From Chamaea fasciata (taxonomy: Eukaryota > Chordata > Aves > Passeriformes > Sylviidae), in assembly GCA_029207755.1 (NCBI GenBank), contig JARCOQ010000076.1, forward strand, positions 372,001 through 436,000: a DNA stretch of 64,000 nt. The letters are read 5' to 3'. This document shows, piece by piece, positions 10,908-22,304 of the stretch. Position numbers and translations under genes: made by a program. Numbering within the stretch: the first letter of the stretch is position 1; every line of letters starts with the position of its first letter. The notes beneath the pieces were generated by a model. That model did no database searches, was not told the DNA's origin, and saw nothing but the letters and a program-made list of their open reading frames with translations.

Positions 10908-12050
10908 GCTCTCCCTTGATTTCCCCGTGGTCTGTTGCAATTCATTGGGAGATCTTTTTTCCTAGAGTTACAGAGAAATATTTCAAAGGGCTTCTAATAA
11001 ACGCACATTCCTATTTTCAAGGGTGTATTTTTCTCTTGAGAGCAGAGGTGATTGCAGCATTCAGTGACTCATATTGACCCAGGGACTCTCCTAAGCAGGC
11101 AGGTCTGGCCTGCTCAGAGAAGCTGTGCCTTGAGCTCTGACCCAGTGGACAACCTTGCTCCACATTCCCCAACTCCATCCTGCCTCTCCTCGCTCACGTG
11201 GGACCTGCTTTGCTCGGAGAACTGGGTGCACTCAGGCAACGAGGGGTTTCCTTTCTTTTATTTTAGCAATCTAAAACCCCTGAGCTTCCCCATGGAAAAC
11301 AGACAATCTCCTTGTAATAGATACATAGTATTAAATTCGTGGATTAAAATTGTGTGTATTAAAACTTTGCAGTGGAATGTAAAAAACCCCTGAATTCCTG
11401 GAAAGAGTTCCAGGGCATCTCTTCGCATACCACAGTCTTTTCACAGTCCAAAGGTGTTACCTCGACATCTGCCAGAGAGGTAACCGGGAAACGGCCCATT
11501 AAGCATGGGCTGGCCACATCTTCACAGCTCATCAGGAGATCCGATACCAATCTGGGCAGAAACCTTCTGACAGAAGATTCGGAGACTTTTCATTCAGACG
11601 TCTTCTCAATTTCTCAGGAAACTCTTTCAGATATCCCTTGCGGACACCAGACATTTCAATGATTATGTTATGTACATGATGTCATGTTCTTCGGGTTCTT
11701 TGTTACCGTCTTGTTTTCGCCTCAGGGTAGAAAAATGGTCTAAAACACCTCCCCTGAGACCCCGAATTTGTGGGCACTACTCCGGAGAAGCACCCTTTGC
11801 TGCTCCCGGGTTGTCCACCCAACATTCGACCGATGTTGTCCTGATTTATCGTGGCGTTTCCCGAAATTGCTTTTCAAATTTGTTAAATAAATCTTTGATT
11901 TTGGAAATTGGCTCTGATCATTTATAACATCCTCAGGTGTGTGCCAAGCCCAAGGTGCCACCAAGGAAGTTCCCCTTTCCCAAGGCAGAACCATGCAAGG
12001 AATGTTTTAGACGCACAGGAAGTTCTAAAATAAACACAAATCCAGAGCCT
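10908..12050 (+). repeat. Diverged paralogue of arm sequence, B orientation
   Basis: 10908-11312 and 11934-12050 align with B at about 25063-25575, sharing blocks such as 'cctagagttacagagaaata', 'tatttttctcttgagagcag' and 'caaggcagaaccatgcaagg'. Divergence is far greater than between the arms, so this is an older duplicate. It is interrupted by the solo LTR at 11313-11929. It lies immediately right of an LTR that ends arm A, in the orientation opposite to A. Confidence 0.78.
11313..11929 (+). mobile_element. Solo LTR with TCCT target-site duplication
   Basis: The element begins TGTAATAGATAC and ends TTATAACA, 617 bp. It is flanked on both sides by TCCT (11309-11312 and 11930-11933). The uninterrupted ancestral site is visible in the arms ('caatctcctc'), which confirms an insertion. 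AATAAA lies near the 3' end in 'gttaaataaatctttgattt', giving plus orientation. No internal retroviral sequence is present, so it is a solo LTR produced by LTR-LTR recombination. Confidence 0.85.
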
Positions 12051-13308
12051 GGGCTCTCTCACTGTTCCCGGCTCCTGCACAGTCCCTCTCTCAGCCCCTT
12101 GGCCCCCCGGAATCCCCTCTGGGGCTCAGAGAACAGCCGGCAATGGAAGCTTGCCCTGAAAAGGCACCATTGTGGTGCTCCCCAGCCAGGCCAGAAATGG
12201 AACTTTGTTCCTTTAGCCTGGGTGCAGAGACCCCCCGGGGCCTTTTCTGCACAGAGTTCCAGCCCCCAGCGTTTGCTGAAGGCGCTCTCTGCACATGTCA
12301 CACTGCCAGGGCCCTGTCCTTGCTGTCACCTGCTGTGGCTGGGCCCAAAGAGAGCTCCTGCGCTTGCATTTCCAGCTGCCGTGCAACCAAAGCTGAGGGA
12401 TCTGGAGCTGCCTGAATGCAAAAACTGAAATACGAGCTTCTCTCGAAGGGGAAATCTCCCCCTCCTGTGCTAACCCATGGCAATGCTGGCAAATGCACCA
12501 GCCACGGCCAGAATTCAGATTTCACTGCTAAACTTCCTTATATCCAGGGATAGTTCCCATGGGAATATTGTCAGGACAAGTCTGGCTGGCAGTGGTTTCA
12601 CAAGGGTCACTTCCCATCTGTCCCCAAAACTCTAGGGAAGGCTTTGTGCTTTCCTTCCAATGGGAAAAAAACCCTGTCCTGCTTCTCCAGGTGCCCATGG
12701 CTGAGATTGGGATTCCACCTCCAAAAATTCCCTCTATCCAAAGCCTGCTCCCAGACAAAATCTGCCATTAATGACAAGTCTGGGTGACCTTGGCCTAGTG
12801 AGTCTCTCACCTGCCTTCCAAACCCTGGGGCTCGGTACTTTCCTTCCTACGGAAAAGAACTGTCCTTCTTGTCCAGGTGCCCACGGCCAGAATTGGGATT
12901 CCACCTCCAACATTGCCTCTTGTGAGAGACTGGAGGAGATTGTTGGCTGGAAACATTTCGCGTGAGGGGGAGGAAGGGGCAGAGCCAGCCTTACCCTGCC
13001 CTGAACCCCAGCACTTCTCAAAGCATTGACTTGACCCTGTAACCCAAATCCCCCAGAGCCTCTATCCCAGCCCAGCAGTGTCTGCCAATCCCTGGCACAC
13101 CAAAGGCAATGCTCCACACCCACCTCTGCAGCCCCCAGCCCAGCTCCTGAGTGACCAGATGACCCAAAGTCCCATCTGGGGGAGGGGCCCAGGAAGACCA
13201 AGGGGTATTTTAGGCTGACCACAAGGCAAGCACACACGTTGACCCTAGCTCCTCTTGGAATTTCTGTCTGAACACTGCTGGAATCCAGGAGCTGGTAGCA
13301 GGGTGTGT
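12051..13308. other. Spacer sequence with a local duplication, no gene recognised
   Basis: Mixed composition. Segments at about 12633-12741 and 12820-12932 are diverged direct repeats sharing 'ctccaggtgcccatggctga'-like and 'gggattccacctccaa' blocks, roughly 187 bp apart. I see no gene here. Confidence 0.45.
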
Positions 13309-13380
13309 TCTTCTCTCTATCTCTCTCTCTATCTCTCTATATTTTATTTGTCTTTCTCTCTTTCTGTCTTCCTCTTCTAA
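13309..13380 (+). repeat. Pyrimidine-rich microsatellite
   Basis: An interrupted CT-rich tract of 'ctctctatctctctctctat' type continues into 'tctttctctctttctgtctt'. The following bases to 13620 hold a T-rich, LTR-U5-like stretch that I cannot assign. Confidence 0.7.
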
Positions 13381-13884
13381 TTCCCTCTTCTTGCAAATTT
13401 TGCTTAACTTAAAATTGAGCAGGCTTCCAGTCTGTTAAGTTGAATGGGCCAAGTTAACGCTTTGAGCAGTGTTTTTTTGTTGACTGAATGTCATAGTAAA
13501 GCTTTTGCTCAAGTTTCCCTGATTCTCTAAAGTTGCCAGTAAAGGCTGTTTTGTTGTTTTAAGCTTCTGAGAATCTCTTGTTGGTACTTCTCCACTGTTT
13601 CCAACTCAGAGTACACAAACAATTGTAATTCCTTTGCAATGTCTCACGGAGAGAGTTGTTTGGGGGTTGGGGCTCAGGGCTTCTCTGTCCTGCTTGGCAC
13701 AGCCCAGGCAGGGCTTTCACAGCCACATCCCACGCTCCGTTTCCCACCTGGACCCGCTGGTGCCTCTGAGTTCTGCTTGCCCAGCCCCAGGGACGCTCTC
13801 CTTGTCTGCCCATTCCCCCACGGTCTCTGGGCAGGGGTGGCCTCAGTGGGAGCTGTGACACCCTCCCTCAGACACTTGGAGGCT

Positions 13885-15005
13885 GCTGCTGGGTTGGACT
13901 TCTCCAGAGGCTTGTTCAGCCTTCAGCTCTTCAGTTCAGGAATTCAGTGGCCCAGGGCTCCATCAACATTCAGAACACGTTAACAGGCCAAGCCTCGGGG
14001 AATAATTTGATTTAAGTTTTCAAATTTTTCTGGTTAATTGGACAGATTTTAGAACTGTCCTCCAGGTGAATGTATAATATTTTAAAGGACACTGAGAAAA
14101 GATTTTTATGGTCCTGTTTAGAGGTTTTATTCCCTATTAATACACTGATATGTGCAATCTCCAATTGGCATTGAATCCAAGTGAGACATAGACTTTAAAG
14201 AATTAAGGATTTTAGAGAGGTTAAGATTTTAGTTAGAGATAAGCTTTGTAGGAATTAATTAAAGTTTGCTAAAAATTAAAAGTTTGTGGTTAGTTAAGGG
14301 AAACCAGATTTGAATTAACTTTCCCAGGCCTCAATAACTGATTGCTTGTCAACTTTATGTTTTGCTTAGCTGGGTTTGTAATGAAGAACAGAGAACCTGA
14401 TAAATAGATTTAGGAGCACAAGACGATTACAGAAACTCCCTATTCAGAAACCCATTGAAAGTCATGCACCTGGAGAAATGGGAGTCCTACCAGAGCTCAT
14501 TTGTCACATTTGCATTGAAAAGGTAGAAAGTTCAGAGCAAGGATGACTCATCTTACTTTTTTATTTTAAGCCCCCCTCCCCTTGAAAAGGAGCACCGACC
14601 CATTTCAAAGGCCAAACTAGCATGCTTAATTGTTTTTTGGCTAGTTACCATACTAAGCGGAGAATGGGATGGGGGGGGGGGGGGGGCTCTGAGTACGCAT
14701 TTGTGTTTTGGGTATTCAACATCTTTGTAAATAAAAGGACTCTGTGATTGTCTGTAAATTGCGGTGTGTATTTGGGAGCCACCCCGCATGCCGCCCGGTG
14801 CTGCAACAGACATACACTTTCTAACTTTAAACTGTTAGAAAGTTTTTGTCCCCCTCAGTTGGATATCAGTATTAGCTCGATATTCATATTTTTTTAATAA
14901 ATCACAAGTACCTTCTAATTCACTTTGAATAGCTATGAAAATCAAGGCCCTTCCTGACTGACAATCAATCAGACTCTGTCCCTACCCCCACCCCACCATT
15001 TCCCC
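13885..15005 (+). repeat. Internal duplication, copy 1 (split by an LTR)
   Basis: 13885-14181 and 14907-15005 together align with 17645-17990. Shared blocks include 'agctcttcagttcaggaatt' and, after the LTR, 'tatgaaaa(a)tcaaggccctt' followed by 'acaatcaatc'. The two halves are contiguous in the second copy, showing that the LTR 14182-14906 inserted later into copy 1. Confidence 0.72.
14182..14906 (+). mobile_element. LTR, family X, plus orientation
   Basis: The element runs TGAGACATAGAC to AAATCACA, about 725 bp, and aligns along its length with the minus-strand LTR at 10182-10907. Both contain the 'gctagcatgcttaattg' region counterpart, a downstream TATA-like block and a 'ctaactttaaactgttagaa' block. 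It has a run of 16 G at 14671-14686 where its sister has unrelated sequence. The flanks show at best a two-base duplication, but the empty site exists in the duplicate at 17.65-17.99 kb. Confidence 0.75.
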
Positions 15006-17644
15006 CATCCAAGCCCTGGGACTCAGAGCAGCCTTGTACAAATCTGAGCTCCTTCCACCCCAGGCTGCACCTGCAGCTTTCAGCTCCTTGGCTCCAATTC
15101 CCACCTGCTTTCCTTGGAGGAGCTGCCTGAGACACAGAGGGATGTTCATTTCTTGTCAGCACACAAACCCAGGGGAAGGCACAGCTGCGTAAAATGCAAA
15201 AGTCATTTCTCTGCTGGGTATTAACATCCACTTTCCACAGCAGACACTCTCAGACCAATGGAAAAGACCTCCTGTGCCCAGCACAGATCCCAAGGTCTCC
15301 CCAAAGCCTCCCTGCCCCGATTCTGGCCAGATTTGTTTTTTGCACACGCTGAAGACAGGAGCTCCCTCCATGCCTAGAGGAAGGAAAAGAGAACAAGTGG
15401 ATGAAGAGCTCTCCTGTGCAGAGCCAAGGTGCAAGTGCCACCGGAGTGGGAACCACAACTCACCAGGTTTGTGTCCTTTGGGGCTCCGGGCCTGGTGAGA
15501 CTCAGAGGCACAGAAAGGTTTCTTGCCAACAAACAGAATTTGAACACCATACAGTTTAATAAGCATCCCAGCTCTTCCCTCAGCTCTCTGTGATGTCCCA
15601 GCAGCATCTGACATGTCCACCATCCCCAAGGGCTTTCCATGCAGGAAGAGTTTTCGACAAAGACATACGAAAAGGAAATTCTGTGATAGATACAAACACA
15701 CTTAAGATGTTGACTGATACGATACTTCTGTGAACTTCAGAGAGATTGGGCAACTCCCTGAAGATCAAAGCATGAAACCAGTCAGTTGAGAGGCACTTGA
15801 ATGACCAGAGAGTGTCTGGAGGAGGAAATCAGGGAGACTCGGGAAGGACATAGATCCAGCTGGTCTAGTAAAGAAATGTCCTTAGTCATGGCAATTGAAA
15901 CAGGAGAGCTAGAAACACCAGAAGGAATAGGTGAAGAAAATAATAAACGGAATCTTTTTGACACAACTAGAGAAGAGCAGTATTTCTTGTTATGCCATCA
16001 GTAGAAGAATATAGTAGATCCAGGAAATTTCTGGTGGGAAAACTTTGCCATTTCCTCAACTACTCAAACGACCCAGATAATAAAAATATGCTTGTATATT
16101 ATGAAATGCACAAGTACGAAAACCTGTGCCCCTTTCCAGGCAGACATCAGCTGTGTGTGCATGAACAGGCGGTGCCACTTGTGCCCCGAGGTGCCGAGCT
16201 GGGATTGGCATCTCTCAGAGAACAGCTGTAGGGGGAGCAGCGCACCTTGCAAGGTGCATGTCCCGGAGAGCCCCAGAGGGCTCCTGTCCCATAAACATCT
16301 GCTCTGCTCCAGGCTGAAACAGGGACCAGCATGGTGCCAGGATCATCAGAGAACAGGATGAGTGCTGGAATTCAATCCCCTGCCCATCCCGCAGCAGCCC
16401 TGCCTTTCCCTCCCCAAGCCCTGGTCTCCAGCACAGCCATGGAGGCTCTTTGGGCTCTGGACTTTTCCTGCAGCCACCAAGGGCAGCTGAGCTGTGCCTT
16501 TGGCACAGTCAGCCCTGCCCAGCGCAGGCGATGCCCAGCAATTCCTCGCGTGTGCCTGGCCTTGCTGTCAGCCCCGGCAGCGGCCGCGTGGCCCCTTTGT
16601 GCCGCCCTGGGCCAGCCACGGTGCCACAGCCCCCGCGCGGGACAGGAGCACTGCGGGGGGGAACGGCCCCTGTGCCGTGGTGCCCACAGCAGCCTTGGGG
16701 CTCTGTGCCCCATGGCCTCCCTGCTGGGCAGCCTCTGCCAGCTCCTGCACAGCCCGTGGCCCCTGTGGGCCTGCACAGACAGCCCTGCCCCAGGCTCTGC
16801 CGGGCTCTGGGCCAGCAGAGAGGCCGGGCAGGGCTGGCCATGGCCAGGAACAGGCCCTGAGCCCCACGGGAGGATGGAGCTGGGCCAGCGCCAAACTGCC
16901 CCGCAAACCTGGGCTGAGCAGCCGGGGCTGGCAATGCCTGGGGACAGAGGCTGGCATTGGTGACAAATGTCCTGGCCCCCTCCCTGCTCTGTCCATGCCA
17001 CCAAGGGCACAGAGCAGCCTCCTCTGTGGGGCACTTGCCTGTTTTCAATGCCTTCCACAGGCGCTGGCCCTGCCCCACAAGGGCTGGCCTGAGTCCTGCC
17101 CCTGCACGCTCACACAGGCTGAGATGGACACTGATGGTTTCTGGGTCAGGCTCTCTCAGCCCAGCCCAGCTCCCTGCAAGCTCTGCCAGCTGCCCTGAGC
17201 TCTCTGCAGCACCAGGGGTCTCTCCCCAGCACAGCCCAGCCACCTCTGGCCCCACAGCTCTGCTCAGGGCAGGCGGCTCTGGGCAGGGGCCCCACGGCCT
17301 CAGCCCCTCGCAAGGGCACAGCAGCAGCTGCAGCTCAGAGAGGACTCAGCCCCAGCCATGGGGAAGGTGCTGGGCCAAGGCAGAAGAGGCTTCCTGTGTG
17401 CCCTGCTCCCCTGTCCCTGAGGTCCTGAGAGCTCTGCAGCCCCTGCTGCCATCCCATCTGCCCAGGCCAGCACAACAGCGCCAGCCTTGGGGCCCTGCAG
17501 AGCTGCTCCTGCTCCAGGCCCAGGGCCCATCCCCAAGCTGGGGCAGCCAGAAAGCTGTGCCCATTTCTGTTCATTCCTGCTCTGATGAGGATGGATCTTC
17601 AGCCCCTTGCAGGCTGATGATGAATTTTACTACTGCAGGGGCCT
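15006..17644. other. Spacer, no gene recognised
   Basis: 15006-16370 is mixed, moderately AT-rich sequence. 16370-17644 is GC-rich and has long overlapping frames on both strands, none with a recognisable domain. I can support no gene. Confidence 0.45.
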
Positions 17645-17990
17645 CTTCTTTCTTGAGCTCTTCAGTTCAGGAATTCAGTGAGAAAGGCTCATCAATATTT
17701 GTTCAAAACACTCAAACAAGAAAAGCCCCTGGAAATATTTTAAGCTTTCAATTCTTCTGTGGTCAATTATAGAGATTTCAGAAGTGTATTCAAAGTGAAT
17801 ATAATGTATAGAAAACAAGGCAGAGAGAACTGTTTTGACCTGTTTCATGATCCTGTTTGTAGACTGATATCAGCAATGGCCAAATGATATTGACCCCCAA
17901 CACATTCTAATGCAGTCTGAATAGATATGAAAAATCAAGACCCTTCATGGCTCACAATCAATCCGACTTTGTCCCACCCCCTCCCCACCA
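17645..17990 (+). repeat. Internal duplication, copy 2 (uninterrupted)
   Basis: This is the counterpart of 13885-14181 plus 14907-15005. It preserves the pre-insertion site of the 14182-14906 LTR around 'gacccccaacacattctaat'. Confidence 0.7.
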
Positions 17991-18029
17991 TTTCCCTCAC
18001 CCAGCCCCTGGCACTCCTACGGATCAGGA

Positions 18030-18346
18030 ATGGTGTGGCCAGCAGGAGCAGGGCAGTGATTCTTCCCCTGTGCTCGGCACTGGTTGGGCAGCACCTCGAG
18101 TGCTGCGCCCAGTTCTGGGCCCCCCAGTTTAGGAAGGACATGGAGGGGCTGGAGCGTGTCCAGAGAAGGGCAACAAGGGTGCTGAGGGGTCTGGAGCACA
18201 AGTCCTGTGAGGAGCAGCTGAGGGGTCTGGGGCTGTTCATCCTGGAGAAGACGAGGCTCAGGGGAGACAAGGTGGTGTCAGGGCACAGGTTGGACTTGAT
18301 GATGTCCAAGGTCTTTTCCAACCTTGCTGATTCCGTGATTCTCTGA
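18030..18346 (+). mobile_element. CR1 LINE 3' end
   Basis: The sequence carries the CR1 succession 'tgctgcgcccagttctgggc', 'gtccagagaagggcaacaag', 'ggagcagctgaggggtctgg', an internal deletion, then 'gatgtccaaggtcttttcca' and the octamer-like terminus 'ttccgtgattctctga'. It is 5'-truncated as usual. The ~500 bases that follow (18350-18849) are GC-rich and resemble antisense CR1-like text only weakly. Confidence 0.82.
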
Positions 18347-19864
18347 AACCAGCCTTGCAGCAGTTGCAGGATGAGGCCTGGGCCTCCTCTCCAGAAGGTG
18401 CAGCAGCCCAGGTCCCTCAGCTTCTCCTCACAGCCCCAAGGCCCATCCTGTCAGTCCTGCAGAGCCTCTGCAGCTCCTCCTCATGGCCCAGAACAGGGAG
18501 CCCCACAGCCAGACACACCAGCCCACACGTGCCCCCCTGGCCTGTGGTGCCTCTGGCAAGGGAGCAGCACAAGGCACTGCAGGAGCCTGCAGACAATTCC
18601 TGAAGCACTTGGAGCATGATCCTGCACCCCAAGGGATGTTCCCATGATGCCAACTCAGGAAGTGAAATGGGGAGTGGGCCCAGAGAGGAAAGGGCAACCA
18701 GGGATGGGCTGTTTGCTGGGGAGAGAGCAGGGATGGGCAATAGGGAGAAATTTGTACCAGGAAAAGAAAGCCAGGGTGAAGCAAAGGAAATGCTCAGGGC
18801 AATTTGGGGATGGCTGCCAGGCAGCGCTTGGCTCTGAGCAACAACATCTGCAGTGGCACAGGAAACTCCCAGCTGATGGGAACAAACTTTCTGGCTGACT
18901 TCAGAGGCCACGACAGAACTGAGTGGTTTCCCTCCTGTCGCCCAGCCCTTCCTGGCCCCAGGGGCTGATGGCATTTGTGCTCCCTCAGGTTCATCTCCCC
19001 ACACCAACACCATGGGGGTGCTCAGGCCTGCTCTGGGCACTGCAAACAGGGGCTCCTGAGCCAGAGCTGCCGTGTCTGTGCCTGCAAGGATGCGGCCCCC
19101 GTGTGAGCTGGGAGAGAGGCCAGGGCTGCAGAGGGGGGATGTTGTTGGCAGGTGCATGAGGACGCTCTGGGACGCTGCCCGGGGGTGTCTAGCACAGTGG
19201 GGATGGATCAGCCCCGGCTCTGCTGCTCCTTCCCGTCTCCCCCAGGGACCCTGCAGAGCCCCAGCCGGGCTGTTTGCCCCCAGCCTGCCCACGGCCACCC
19301 TGGGGCTGCTCACGGGGCTTTTCCGTGCACAGCATTGGGCCTGGGCGTGTTCTGGAGAGAGCCTGGGCAAGGAGCCTGGAGCAGCGAGGCCCTGCCCTGA
19401 GGCGTCAGCGCTGCCCCAGCGGAGCCCATGGCCTGTCCCTGCTGCAGCCCCGGCACTGCCAGCCCCAGCCCTGTGCCCGGCGCCGAGAGCACTCCGGCCC
19501 TACAGCAACACCAGGGCCAGGAGGGCAGCGGGGCAGGGCCACGGGAGCAGCGCTGCCAACACCAAGGGCTGCTGCTCCTGGGCACAGCTGCTGTGCCAGC
19601 ACTGATCTGCCCCCAGCTCTCATCCAGAGAAGAGAACCAAAGGGGGATCTCTGCAGAAAACTTGCCTGCCAGATCCTTGGGTTCCTTTAAAGCCACCAGG
19701 AGTGCAGCCCCTCATTGACACAGTCTGTGGCCACAGGGAAGGTGGAGACAAACAAAATGAGAAATGGCACAAACAGTGACACTGCTTTGTGGACAATATT
19801 ACAAAAGTAAAACAAAGGAAAAGAACCTCCAAAGTAAAGCAACAAGAGGTATCAAAAATGACTT

Positions 19865-20836
19865 TTATGACAAGTGATTTTGAGAAACTGGCCAGCAGTT
19901 TAACGTTTGGGAAACCATCCAGCCATCAGTCTTCCACTCTGTAGCCTCGAGCTCCTGCTTCCTCAGGCTGCAGATGAGGGGGTTCATGGCTGGAGGCACC
20001 AGCGAGAACAGAACTGACAGGGCCAGATCCGGGGATGGGGAGGAGATGGAGGGGGGCTTCAGGTGAGCAAACATGACGGTGCTGAGGAACAGGGAGACCA
20101 CGGCCAGGTGATGGAGGCAGGTGGAGAAGGCTTTGTGACGTCATCCCTGCTCAGAGGGGATCCTCAGCACGGCCCTGAAGATCTGCACAGAGGAGAAAAC
20201 AATGAACACAAACAACATAATCCTAAAAAGATGGAAAAACCAATGAACCCAAACTCCCTGAAGCAGTAGTTGGACTAGGAGAGCTTGAGGATCTGGTGAA
20301 CCTTGTGGAAGAACTGGCCCAGGGCATTGCCATGGCACAGGGGCAGGGAAAATGTATTGGCCGTGTGCATGAGAGCATTGAGAAAGGCACTGGCCCCGGC
20401 AGCTGCTGCCATGTGGGCACAAGCTCTGCTGCCCAGGAGGGTCCCGTAGTGCAGGGGTCTGCAGATGGACACATAGCGGTCATAGCACATGATGGTCAGG
20501 AGCAAATACTCTGCTGACATGAAGAACAGAAAGAAAAAGAGCCGTGCAGCACCTCCCGTGTAGGAGATGGTCCTGGTGTCCCAGAGGGAATTGTGCATGG
20601 CTTTGCGGACAGTGGTGCAGATGGAGCCCAGGTCGCTGAGGGCCAGGTTGAGCAGGAAGAAGAACATGGGGCTGTGCAGGTGGTGGCCGCAAGCTATGGC
20701 ACTGATGATGAGGCCGTGGCCCAGGAGGGCAGCCAGGGAGATGCCCAGGAAGAGGCAGAAGTGCAGGAGCTGCAGCTGCCGCGTGTCTGCCAATGCCAGC
20801 AGGAGGGAAGCGGCTGATGGAGCTGCTGTTGGACAT
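19865..20836 (-). pseudogene. Olfactory receptor pseudogene, OR14-like (arm B copy)
   Basis: Same receptor as at 8208-9166. The start codon is at 20836, followed by the same one-base insertion after codon 11. The TM2 region is intact here (LNLALSDLGSICTTV), so the 11-nt deletion is private to A. The TAG after the second extracellular loop (20275-20277) is shared with A. B has its own extra lesion: a 3-nt difference creates a TGA at 20141-20143 in the third cytoplasmic region (after IPSEQG). Motifs kept: MCYDRYVSICRPLHY and NPLICSLRKQEL. Confidence 0.9.
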
Positions 20837-22235
20837 TTGCTGTGGCTGCACATGGGGACGTGTTCACGGATAAAGGATAGTGACAAGTCAGGACAGGCTG
20901 CTTTGAGCCAAACATGGGTCATTCCCTGTAGACTGTCCCACTGTGATTCACCCACCCTTGTTCCTGCTCCGGGAAAACCTTCACCCAGGTCCCTGCCTGA
21001 GCTCCAGTTGTGCTGTCTGAGTGTGCCAGGAGCAGCCAGGCCTGTGCATGGGGGCTCTCCAGGAGCCGTCCCTGCCCCGCTGCCCTGGGTTTTTGGCCAT
21101 GTGGCAGAGGGACAAGCCTGGATATTCAGGATTTGTCAGTGGAATCACTCCTAATGCAGAAAGGCTTGTTGCCATCTTCACTCCCACTTCTAAAGGGCAT
21201 GGAAAACAGGAAGGAATTATAGGCATTATTTTCCTGCCCACACATCATTCCTGGTATACTGAGGTCAGAAATCCCCAGCATTTCTGCTGCACCAGACCTT
21301 GCCCAGAGCAGAGGGATCCCTGAATGTCTCGCCCTCTCCAAAGGTCTCTGGGCAAGGTCCTCAGCACCCCCTTCTGCCAAGGACACTCACAGCTCCCTTG
21401 GCAAACCCAACAGCATTTCCTCAGCTGTGGCATCCCTGCACTTCCCCGTGGCACATTCAGGGAACTGCCAGAGGCTCTGGCACAGATCTGCAGGCAGGAG
21501 GGCAGCTCAGAGCTTGGAAGGACGCAGCAAGGAGATCCCCGGGTGTGCCCATGATGGGATCTCAGGGAGGGGGCTCAGCTCATTCCCCTTTCCCATGGAC
21601 TGCTTTGCCCACAGCCACACAGCTCACAGGGAAGCTCGGACACCCCATTCCCATGGACACAGCTGCCTGGCAAGAATCCCAAGGGCAGTGCCTGGCTCAG
21701 CTGCTGCAAATGCCAGAGCCTCCCTGAGAGCACCAGATGACAGTGACAGTATCAGGGGAGGGCAGAACCAAGAGAGGATGTTGTGGGGCTGTGCCTGGGA
21801 GGGCAGGGCAGACACAGCCAGGCACTCAGGACAGTGTTCCCGTGCCCAGCTGTGCACAGCACCTCCCACACACCCACAGTGCCCTCCTGCCCCCAGCACT
21901 GCTCTGTTCAGCCCCCTCTCCTTCCCTGAGCCTCTCCCTGGGCCTGGACATTTCCCTCCTGAGAGGAGCCTTGTCCCTGCCAGTGCTCACAGAGCCCATC
22001 CCACCCTCTGCGCCCTGGGCCCAGCCCTACAGAAACCTGCCTGTCTGCAGGGCCCGGCCTGGGGCAGGGTCTGTCTGCAGCTGGGCAAGGGCAGCTCAGG
22101 AGAGCCCTGCTGGGCCCTGCAAAGGGGATGCTGCTGCTGCTGCTGAGGGCTGAGGAGTGGCTGAAGGCCCTTTAGGAGGCTCCCAGCAGAGAGACTGACC
22201 ACCCAAAGTTACAAATCAGGAGTCTCTGTAAATGA

Positions 22236-22304
22236 TTAAACATGACTCTGATGATCCTAGGTGTCCCTTTCAACTCAGAATGTTCTGTGGTTCTGTGATT
22301 ACAA
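22236..22304 (+). mobile_element. CR1 LINE extreme 3' tip (arm B)
   Basis: Counterpart of 6737-6805. It ends with 'tctgtggttctgtgatt', the repeated octamer-like terminus of CR1. Confidence 0.72.

Noticed and set aside
16331..17772. Frames of 210-271 codons in the GC-rich spacer
   Set aside because: Mutually overlapping on both strands without any recognised domain or copy.
18350..18849. Further CR1 sequence in antisense orientation
   Set aside because: Only loose similarity to CR1 text; too weak to annotate.
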